A stretch of 64,000 nucleotides of DNA. Origin: Saccoglossus kowalevskii (lineage: Eukaryota; Hemichordata; Enteropneusta; Harrimaniidae). The stretch is from assembly GCF_000003605.2 (NCBI RefSeq), contig NW_003133361.1:50774-114773 (forward strand). Direction: 5' to 3'. The position numbers and the translations under genes are program-made. Positions 15,201 through 27,200 of the stretch are shown one piece after another (position 1 is the stretch's first letter; every line of letters starts with the position of its first letter). The notes under the pieces were generated by a model. It searched no databases. It saw nothing but the letters and a program-made list of their open reading frames with translations, and had not been told where the DNA came from.

Positions 15201-18200
15201 GCTTTAGCTTTGGTTGTAGTTTTTGCGTATCTGTAATAAGCTTTGAACTGTGCATGGTATTTTATGTGTACACTAGTCATGTATACTATTATCTTATTAG
15301 ATTTCTTTCTTTGTTGTCTTTTACCATCTTTGATTTCATTATGTTATATACATGTTACTCTTGTACATTGTTATTTTCTTGTACCTTGAGAAAGAAAACA
15401 CAGTTCATTGTCTTTTTTCCATTTTTTCTGATACATTGCTTTTGTCCCAATGTTGGTGCTCTAAATACTATGCATTGTCCTCTAGGTTGGTGTGCATGAA
15501 ATATGCTGTCTCAGTCATTTTTGTTATGTCTGCATTAGGAAACACTAGTTATACCTTAACTGTCCAAATTATAGATTAAAGGTATGAGCGACTGACTTGC
15601 CGGTATGCTTATAGCTTTTGATATTGAGTATTTGGATAATTACGGTACACCTTACTTTCTTCTTTAGCGCTAGAAATATCTTGTAAATTGCATGTTAAAG
15701 TAACAATGCATGAATCGTGTAAAAACAATTAAAACTTGTAAAGTTTATTGTATTTTATATATTGCATATTTCTTTTATTTTGATTTTTCAGGAAAGTTTA
15801 ATTTTTCAAACGAAAAGATCTGAAAAAAAGCTGTGGTTTATGTCAGAACATGATTGACATTTAGTGTCCACTGAATTATTTTCAGGATAAATTAAGAAAG
15901 CGGAATACCGTAATCTTTCCATTAAAAAAAAAATTTAATTTGTCTTCTAAAAATCCAGCCACTTCCAAAAATAATTATTTATCAATTTACTAGAAGAATT
16001 ATGGGTAAACAATTTTAGAAAATACTTGACTTTCAATTTTGTGAGAAACTATTTTTCAGTGATTTTCAAAATTTGTGAATTTTTGTAACTGTACATTCCC
16101 TTAAAATAGCGTTTTACAGAACTTCAGTAAACTGCATGTATTGAATTTTGTTTGTTTAACCACCCTTTGTTCCTTTCAGAAATTTGTTGAAAATGGTCGC
16201 GACAAAGATCGCATGATACTAGCCTTGCAGAAACAACAGCCTCAGAGTTCACTGCAAGCTAACCATGCCATCCAGCAAACAAGTCCCCTTGCGTCTTCCA
16301 ATTCTGAAGTGTCCAGGTTGAAGAAAGAGATCAATAAACTTCAGGGTGAACTTCTTGATAAAAGAGGTAAGCACTGGAGTAAACCTAGAAATATAGGAGA
16401 TACAAGTGTCACATGACATCACAGAAATTGCAAAGTTGGAGATAAAAGTGCTGTCACTGTGAATGTTAGCCGTCAAATTCTGAACATTTTCAAATAGGGT
16501 TTGAATTTAAATCAAGACAACATTCTTTGAATAAAACAATTTTTTGGAAGGTTACAGAGGTAAATAATAGTGGTGAAAGGGTTTGTGAAAGGTGAGAAAT
16601 ATTCACTGGTGATGAAGGGGTTGGAGATATGTAAATAACCTAATTAATATGCACAGAAAAAAGCTAGTTTGTGAAAGGTGACAAATATTGACTGGTGATA
16701 AAAGGATTGGAGATATGTAAATAACCTAATTAATATGCACAGAAAAAAGCTAGTTTGTGAAAGGTGACAAATATTGACTGGTGATGAAAGGATTGGAGAT
16801 ATGTAAATAACCTAATTAATATGCACAGAAAAAGCTAGTTTGTGAAAGGTGACAAATATTGACTGGTGTTGAAGGGGTTGGAGATATGTAAAAAAGCTAG
16901 TTTGTGAAAGGTGACAAAGGTAGACAGTTGTTGAAAGAGTTGATTCAAACTATTATTATTAATATTGACTGTTGATTTATTTCCCTGTTAGCTATGATCC
17001 ATGAATTGTCAGCCGGTAAAGGAGATGAGTACATTGAGAAACTTAAAGCTCACATCAGAAAACAAGATGAAGAATTCACAGCTGCTAAGTATGTAAACAT
17101 TCTTAACATGGCGTTCATATTACCTTTCTCCTTCACTGAAATACTGTAAACTGCTTTAATTTCAAGAGAGAAATTTGTTTGAATCCTAGAAATATTTGTA
17201 GCTGTGACATTCTGTCTACTGTTCTTTAAACACACACAATTTCCTTGACATGTAGTCATCGTAAACGCTGTTAAATTTACCATATTTGTTCTATTAGAAA
17301 CACACTGAAATAAAAACATTGCATCTATTTGGTGTTGGATCATTATAATACAATTTATTTTATGCATATTTCTCATTTACATAAGTGTATGCATTACTAA
17401 TATAAACAATATGGTAGTCACAATGTTTAATTTGTTTTTCTTCTTTTTTAGGAACATTATAGAAAAATTGCAAAAACAGCAACGTGCAGACAAAATGGCT
17501 CATCTTGAATTGGTAAGTGTTTGCGCTTAGATAATAGTGTTTTGTTATGTGACATAGTCAATAGAATGCAGCAGATGTACTGATATTTATCTGTTTGCCA
17601 ATTAATTATACATAATTAGATGGACTTGTAGAAATTGTGGTCCTGAGAGGGGTTTTAGGCGTCTTAGGCGTCTTCAGCTGCTTTCCAACTGTGGGTTGAT
17701 CACTATAATCACCCTCCTTTTTTAAGTTGACCACCCCTCTCGAATAATGGTCAATTCCCCTCACACACAAACAAAACAATATTGTGCTGTCAACCCATAT
17801 GGTGTTCCTACCTGTACATCCATATGGTGTTCCTACCTGTACATCTGCGTATGCTGCCAGTGACAGCGTGAGATCAGTTGCAACTATGAACACATACTTC
17901 AGACGCTGTGATGTGTTCAGTCACAGCTCTACATCTTACCCGCTTCCAGTATGGGCGGTTATGAAGGCTAATATCAAGAGTCTACAGCTGGATATGGATT
18001 TGTATTTTCGTGTATGTTACACTTCTTAGATATTGAAAAGATCTGTGACTAAAAAAATACATTTCAAATAATATCTGTATAACTTGACTTTTTGTACGCT
18101 ATATTAATTTATCAAGACCATACTGCATCACTCAGCCAAAACCCCTATCACTGTGACTGTCAATGCATTAGCACAACAGCAGCTACACCCCAAACCATGA

Positions 18201-21200
18201 TGCTTTTTTAAGCCATCGATGCTATGGTTTTCATATTCTGATGTTTATTTGTAGGCCCAGGCAAAACGGAAAAATGTTGATTTGGAAACTGAACTGCACT
18301 CAAAGGAAGAGAACATTGATGCACTGATTAATGCCGGGAATGTTAAGGACCAGATAATTAAGGTAAAATTAAAATATATTAATTATATAATAATAACATA
18401 TTACATACATCACATTTTTACTAATATGATAATTTTTATTGCTCTGATTACTTGATTTTTATTGCTCTGTAATTATTTGCATATATACACTATAGTTTTT
18501 ACAAAACAATGACTGGAGATACCAACATGATGTAATATGATTGTTTTATTTTTATGATTTTTATTAAGATTGCAATGTAGATATTTTTTGACATTTATTT
18601 TTCCTATTATTCAAGTCCACGATTTTCAGAATACAAAAATATGTTGATGTTTTTTCAACACATATTTCTTGAATATAATAATAATATAAATTATAAATAT
18701 TTAAGGATTCAATTACTGAAAGCCATCATTTTTTTCAGAATCATTTTATTATTCCAGTTTGCACATTTATTTATTTTTCTATATAGACCAATAAAATATA
18801 GTTTTTATTGTCTACAGGTCATTAACAAGATTTAAAAAAAAAAATTAAAACATGTGCCGGTTTATTTTGTGACAAAAGTTGACTATGGTTTAGATGAAAC
18901 ATTTTACAGAATTAAACATTTTTTATGATCAAAGCAAGTTAATTAGATCTATTAGAAAATTGATTTGCTTATCTGTGATCTTCAAAAAATGCTCAGAGCA
19001 TAAACTACAATAGAAACGAGCATAATTTTATCTATGTCCTGAAATCAAATAAAAGACACCTGAGAAAAAATGTGTTTGATTGAAAATTAATCACTGGTGG
19101 TGGTGGTAGCCTCTTTCCAATTTTGTGTACTTGCAACCCATCATGAATCAGTTAAAAATACTTTCGCATAGTATCTCAGCAAACATTTCAAACTTGCAAC
19201 TCATCATGAATCAGTTAAAAATACTTTCGCATAGTATCTCAGCAAACATTTCAAATAAAATTTTCTGTAAACAAAAAAATTTTAAAAAACCTAGTTATAC
19301 TATGAAATACTAATTGCAATATAGAAAAATAATATAAATTATGGAATGTAATTGGACTATTGAAGATGATTTATTGGAAAATCTTGGCAGGTTAACGTTC
19401 ATAATCTCCTCATGGGGTGTCATCATTCAGATCAAGATGTTACATGATGTATTGCTTGTCTTAACAGTGTGTAAAACCAAACCTATTATACTATACAGCT
19501 TCATCTAATTCATCAAACATAAAAACAGGCTTGTACTTATAATTACTGTGAACAAAATTACTTATGCACTAGTCAAATTTGTGTGAGTCAAGAAAGTGAA
19601 ATATAGCTAAGCTAGGGAGTCACTGACTTTTGCAAAAGTACCCTTAGGTGCACTTACAAAAACATTATGACCAGAAGTGTATAAACATTTGCCACTTATC
19701 TCCAAATAAATCTGTGTATTCATAAATTTTGATTCAGAAATTATAGAAAAATATGCAAAATGTTGCACCAAAAAAAACACTGTAGTATTCATAGGATTAA
19801 CAAGAATAATTGTTGCATTACATTCTTAGCCATTGTTTAATGATTTATTTGTGGGATTATTAAACTGTTGTTTCCTTGTTTATAGGACTTGCAAAATAAA
19901 ATGGACTCTCCTAAGAAAGAACGTGACGAGAGAGAATACAAAGACCAAGAGGTGAATGTAAACAAAATGAAATATTCTATTGTATTTTTGAATGGAAAAA
20001 TTAATGAAGAAATTTGAATTTGTGTTCTGTGTATTGATTATTTTGGTATCTTTTAATTTGAAAGGAATGGCACAAAAACATGGAAGAGGTGAAAAAGCTG
20101 AAAGAGGCTCTATATGCTGAGAAAGTTATCTACGAAAGCATGAGTTTACAGAACTCAACCATGCCGGATGTAGATGATGATGACTTTGGACAGCAAGATG
20201 CATTGAGGATTCAGCTGTCGGCCGTAGAAGCCTTGCGTGCAGAGCTAGAAAAGAGTCTGAGGGAGACTAAAAACATGAGAGATCAGTTCAAACGTTCGTT
20301 GCCACTATCACCGTCATCTAGTGGCTTCAGTAGTGATGCAGGTAATATTATTATTACTGAATTAAATTGTGAAATATAATCCGACCTTTTTTTGATTTAA
20401 TTAAACTGTTCTTCTATTTTTATTGTTTTTATACTGAATGTGTTGATGGGAGGCTTAAATTCGCTATTTTTGTTTGTTTTCAGATTTACTGGGCTCTCTT
20501 AAAGAGCAACTTGATGAAAGTAGAAGATGGAATACCTCACTTCAAAGTCGTCTTGAAGAACTTCAACGTAACAGTAATGTTAGCCCTGACAGAGTTGTGC
20601 CTCAGAAGGAAATAGCCGAACGAAGCAGCCACATGGACCTATCAGAGTACCCAATCAGCTCTGCAAACCAGACTACTGTCTCAACTCAGCATAATGTTAC
20701 CCTTGGAGAAATAAACGAGGATGATCAGAGGAGTATTCCTGGACAAGAAGATGAAGAGGAATCATCACGTCTTGCTTTACTGAGTAATCAGACACAGCGT
20801 ATTAATCAGTTAGAAGTAGAGCTGAAGGAATCTCAAAACCATAACAAGAACTTACAACGCCAACTTGCGTTTGCGCTGGAAAACCCAGCGGGATACTCCA
20901 AAGATGAAGACAACAGCATTGTGGCTGTTCTCAAAGAACAGCTCGACCAGGCTAAGACTCTTCTCCAAGAAAGAGACAACACATTAGCACACAAAGAGGA
21001 GGAATTGGACGATGTCCGGCATAAGTTGACTAAAGTTAAATCATCCCCTGCCAATGTAAGCCCCTCTACTAGTGTTGGACTTTTCCAAGAACTTGACAAA
21101 CTTAAAACACAGTTATCTGAGGTGTTGAAAGATAATTCTGAATTGAGAGATGAAAACCGATCTCTTCGGATGAAGATTAAAGAAATCCAAGATATAAATG

Positions 21201-24200
21201 GTCAACTTCAAGATGATGTCGATGGCTTCCAGGAAGATCAGAAATCAATTCAAGATCTTGAACAAGTGATTAATAATAAAGATCAAGAAGTCTGTCATTT
21301 GCAACGCGAGTTGGAAAAACATCGCTCCGATGGAGAGAAGTATGAACTTATGCTGCAACAGCAGAGGGTTGACTTGAATGAAGCTAGAGGAATGAATAAT
21401 CTATTGAAGGTGGAGAGGAGCAAGCATCAGGAAGCAATTGAAAAATTGCAAAAAGACAACGCAGAGCTTGAATCTGAACTGGGAAAGTTTGACGGAGAGT
21501 GGGTGCGCAAAGAACACCTGGTTGAAAGAAATCAAGAGGTTGCAGCACTAAATAAAGAACTTGAGCATTTGAGGGAAGAGCTGGAAAAAGCCTTTGAGGT
21601 GGAAACTCTGCTGAGAAAACAGGTTCAGTTGGATACTTCCACAGATGAGGAGAAACCAGTGTTCAATCCTCAGCTCATTGTTGATATGGCACAAGAGATA
21701 GAACGTCAGAAAACTGAGCTCGAAGCAACACACAAGGAACTGATTGACACCAGAAGAAAACTGGCAGTGTCACCAGAGAGAAAATCACAAGGGTCTGTAA
21801 CTCCACTGATTGAGGATGTGAATTCTGCTCTTCGACAACAAATTGATAACTTGAGAGCTGAAATCAGTCATCTCAAGTCAAAAGATAAGAAAAGTTCTTC
21901 AAAGCTTCAGGCTACTGAAGCAACTGTCCGTCAATTGTCAGATAAATTGAAAGTATGTCGTAATCGTATGAAGGCTTTAGGCATTGTACCTCCAGTTTCA
22001 CCAGCATTCAGCAAAAGCCAAAGTGAAAGCAACCTCTATAATTCAAATGTTGAGTATGAACCAAAATGGTCTTCTGCCCTTGTTTATCGCGAAAATGATG
22101 ATGTGGGTTCGTCGCCATCAACTATTGCTACAGAGTACGAAGAGTGTGCAAATGTTGGAGAGCTGCAAAAGAAAGTTGAAGATCTGGAGTCGCAATTACA
22201 GAAAGCAAAGAAGGTGGCTTACGTGTTTCAGAAAAAACTTAAAGAGTTACTTAGCTCCCGTAGTTCTAGTCCAACCCGCAGTTGTTCCAGCCCTTCACGC
22301 AGCTGTGTCAGTCTTTGTGATGATAGCTCGGATAGAACATGGTATGAAGTACTTGCCAACGAGGAAGCTTTGGGAAAGCTACAAGAAGAGGTGGAGGTAC
22401 TAAAGAATGAACTTCAGAACTATTATGAGCTTAACTCTAGTTTACAAAACGAGTATGTGAACTTGGAAACTGATTTCCGTGGTGCACAGTGCGATGGTCA
22501 GGCTTTGCGCGGTCGGCTACAGCTACTTATAGAAAACCACTGTGCTCTTAAAAATAAACTTCAAGCTATGGAAGCGGAAAGAATAAATCTGATTGACGAG
22601 AAGGAGGTACTAACTGCGGAAAACAGAGTGCTCAAGAAAGAAAAGAGTGTGGCTGAGCTAGAGAGTCAGTTCCTTGCGGATGATCTGAATAACTTGAAAG
22701 AAAAAATGCCGCTTTCTTCTTCACAGACACACGAGCATAGTTTCCAAGAGCTTGACGTTGAGATCGCGGCTTTGAAGAAACAACTTGTAGATTCTAGAAA
22801 TTTGAGTAATATTTTAAAGAGTCACCTTCTAGAACTTGTCAACACAATGAGTGCACTGGTTAAACAGAATGAAGTCGGTGAATGGTGTTTTGTTGGTGGT
22901 GTCAGCCCTCATAGAATGGTCTCACTCAAAGACAAAGCTGATCAGAGTAGACGTCTCATAGAAGACTTGGATGATACGCTATCAGGTACATTTATTGTGT
23001 GTTTTCAGTTGATGTAAACCATGTCTGTTCTCTGTGATAGTTTCTCTTCTAGAAATATTGCCAATAAGGATCACTGACCTTGATGGTGAACTCCTATTCT
23101 ATATAAAGCTAGTTTTAAAACATTTGTGCACATACGTACATATTGAAATTTTACATTTATCCCAATAACGGAAAATGAAAGCGAATCAAAACAGATTTTC
23201 AAACTTTTTTCTGTAACTTTTATGATACTTGTGAAATGAACCAACTAATCGTGACACTAAAAGCAGTAATTTGTATGCGTCCTGTAATTTACCATTTGCG
23301 TAACCATTAGTTTTTTTAAACAAAATATAAAACAGAAACCCTTTAGCCTTTCTTTCCTAACAATTCTTATACAATGATTTTAAAATTTTGTTTTTGCTTT
23401 TTGTTGGCAATGCATTGCTCAGTTTTATATTACATATATTGACAATTTCGCAGTTTATTAAGGAATGTTTTTCGGGGGTTGGGGTCAAAATGTTTGTTCC
23501 CAAAAAAAAAAAATGGGCGAAATTGAAATTTTTTCCCCAAAACTATACATGCAGGGATCCCCAAACAAAATTGATGTGCATCTGTATGATTTAATGATAC
23601 ATCTTTGTTATGAATTTAGTAAAAATTGATGAAAGTTAGTTTAATAGAACACAGCACAAATATTTGACCAATAATGCCACTTTTTGACTCCAAAATTATA
23701 CTTTAACATGCAAGGATCCACAAATTAAATTGAAAGTTTATGTGGGTGTTTTGTCATGCATAGGTTTAACTGATAATGTGTCATTTTTATTTCAGAATCA
23801 CGGTCAAGTGTTTATTTGCATGCAGTGTCAGAGGCTGATATAGGATCATCAAATATCTTCCAAACACCGCCACATGCCCAGTCAGGATATGACACAGACA
23901 TCAGTACATCTTTAAGTCAAGATACTATTCGATCCCAGTCCCCTCAAAGAACACTATCCAACTCTCAATCTGGTCAGCTGCAGTCACGCCCAAAACTTGC
24001 AGACACTAATCTGCTTGCAGAGCTCAACAACAAGAGTAAAAAACTTGCAGAGAGTGAAGCTTTGATTAAATCTCTTAAAAACGAACTTGAAGTCTTTAAA
24101 AATGTTGCATACAGTCAGAGAGCTGAATCAAGAGGTAACAGTGATGATGAGTCCGAGGATTCATTAAAACAACATCTAGATGAGATTCGTGCCCTACGAA

Positions 24201-27200
24201 AGCGACTGGAAGAATCTATTGATACTAATGACGAGCTGCGGAAACAGTTGGAAGACAAATTAGCCATGATTGCAGAGAATGGAAGCGGTAAGTTTAGTTT
24301 CACTCATTTGTAACTTTTATTTCATTGAATACTATGGCTTTCCACAATTGTGTACCTCCGTTCTATTTAATAAATAATTGAATAATATTTCTGAGTTTTA
24401 TTCAAATACAATGAGTAGATGCATGTGTATCCACATCGACAGATAACAAGTATGTGTCAAATGCACAATTCCTCTGATTGGTCAAATGGTTTTCAATCAA
24501 CATTAACACTTGATGATCATAAAAAGTTGATTTGTGGAAGAAATGGTATTACAGTATTATTTACAGCTTGTTAATAATTTTATTACATTGTATTCATCAT
24601 TGATGTTTGTTTTTTCAGAAGCTGCAAACCTCTACCTTCAAGAGACTAACGTTGAGCTGAGTCTTGACAATGCTGAACTCCGTAAAGCAATCGCAGCGCT
24701 AGAGAATACGCTCGCAGAACGAGACCAGCAACTCTTGGATTCTGAAAACCAGCTCTACCAAAAACAACAATCGCAAGCTGGATTAGACGAACTGTGCAAA
24801 ACCATCTCAAGATTAGAGCAAAAACTCTCTGAAAAAGACCAACAACTTGTTGATTCAGACAACCAGGTGCGCATCAAGAACCAGACAGTTGCCGGATTGA
24901 AGGAGAAGCTCTCTGAGAAAGACAAACAGTTTGCAGATATTGAGGATCAGTTGTATGTGAAGAACGAAGCACTCAGTGATAAGGATAGGAAGATTGCTGA
25001 GAATGAAAGGGCAGTTAGACACAGTCAGAAGGCATTGGATAAAGCTAGGACTGAATATGCAAAGTCACAGTCTGATATTAAGAGGTAAGAACATTGATTC
25101 AGTTTCTACTTTATTTAAATTTGTCATATTTCTATTGCATGATGTGTGGGTATATTCAACCTTGTCCTTCCATGTATAAACTATGTTTTGATTGGTTGAT
25201 ATTGAGGATGGAAAGATGCGAGAACCTATCAGTGTAACTGTTGTATCTGGTTGTAATTACAGATTAAAAGAAGAGAAGAAGTTGCTAATGGACCAAATCC
25301 AAGAAGGCAAACAACTTAACAACACTTTGAAGATGGAACTGTCATTTGTTGAAAAGTTGACGAAAGATGGTAAATTTTCAATTCTTTCAGACTTCAAGGA
25401 TTTAACAATTATGGATTACAATTAACCCTTTACCACCAAAGTCACCTTTCACAAAATCAACCTGCATAATTTTTTCCCCTAAAATTTTCTTATGCTTGTG
25501 TCGTCAATTGTAAATTATTGTTCATTTGATCTAGCATTAATGAAAAATATTGAAAAATACAAAAGAAATGCAACATCTTAGTAGGAAAATGTTTGCCATT
25601 CAAAAGTAAAAATTTTTTTTACCAGTAGTGTACTTTATATGTTGTAATCTAAAATCTCTTTATTTTATGTTTATTATAATTTAGATTCTAGATCCAGTAA
25701 AAAATCACCATCATCTGGATTGGATCTGGGTGAATTACTTAAAGAACTTCGACAATTGAGGATTCAGCTAGAAAGAAGCATTGAAACAAATAATGCACTC
25801 AGAGTCAAACTTGAAGAACTGTCCAATGAAAAGCTGTCACCAAGTTCAAGGTCATCCCAAAGCAAATCCTCAAGTCGTTCAGACTTGCATAGAATCAGTC
25901 CAAGGCGACTGTTTGAAGGTAATTTGATTTCTAATTTCAAAACCTTCCATAAAATACATACACTGATACTGTATTTTCTCCAATAGAAGCATATATAAAC
26001 TGTATTGGCTGTACACTAAATCATTAAAATTGCGATCATAGAAAAATCTCACTGACTTACAGTGCAAGCGCTACTACCGTAATAGAGCAAATACTATAGG
26101 GATAATACGTCACTGTGTTGTTTGATGTGGGACTCATGCAGTGCGTACTACATTGTTTATGTTTACACAAACATGTCATAAGATGGCGGTACTACTGGGT
26201 GAACAGATTTATTGAGTAATATGTGAAACAGTGGATTTATCAAACACTGGATATTATTCCATTATTGATTAGCTGTTTTATAAAATTGAGCATAGTTTGT
26301 TTTGTTTATTCGGAAAAACGAGAATGCTTAACTATGAGCAATTGATGCTACCGCTACTTTTGCAAAATGCACCTGTTGAACATCACATTAGCTGTGGATG
26401 TGGACAGGGATAACATGCTGCCACAGTGATTAATATAATCATCTTTGAATTTTTAATCTGTAGATAAACCTGTTCAAACTGATAATTTTGAGTGTATGAA
26501 ATCAGCCTCATCAATGCCAACGTTATATAATGGTAGAACCAGTCCTCACTATACTAGAGATGGTTCAAGTATTTCACCAAGGTCTAGATCACATGGAACT
26601 GTACAGCTTGATGACCCAATCCTCTCATCCATGTCAGGTTAGAACTGTTTACATTAAAATTATTTGTGTGTAATTGTTTGTAAAGAGGAAGAGCTGTTTT
26701 GTTGTTTTCTACTGAATATGGAACACTTTACTGGTTGCAAAGTTACAAAAAAAAATGTGTGAGGCCAAGGTTTTGAAAATGTGTGTGTGATGACAAGATT
26801 TGATCATTTTTTTTGAATATTGATAAAACATTAAATCCAATTACACTGATTTGTCAACAGGTGTGTCACCTTTAAGGATGTCTGGTGGCGATATACAAAC
26901 CAGGAAACACAGAGGACGAGATGTAAAGGTCATCGGAGACGTTTTAGAGTATGAATCACTCAAACAGCAGATGGAAGAGATATCAGTTGTATTAACTGGT
27001 ATGGAAGCGCGAATACATGAACGCCAACGAATGGCAATTAAGGTAATCAGTGTTTGAATAATTTTTCACCTGATATCACTTGTTAGTAGATACGAGTGAC
27101 GTCATGAGCTAGTATTATCTTGCAATAAAGCATGAGTGGATAATACTAGCCCATGATACTGTGAGTGTCAACTAGTCTGAGAAACAAGATTTCCCTGAAT

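Noticed and set aside
21984-22403. 139-codon frame overlapping the giant exon
   Set aside because: Shadow in another frame of the CDK5RAP2-like coding exon.
25192-25425. Frame reading from intron sequence into exon 25263-25369
   Set aside because: The intron 25085-25262 has good splice sites and matching phase; the upstream open part is chance or at most intron retention.
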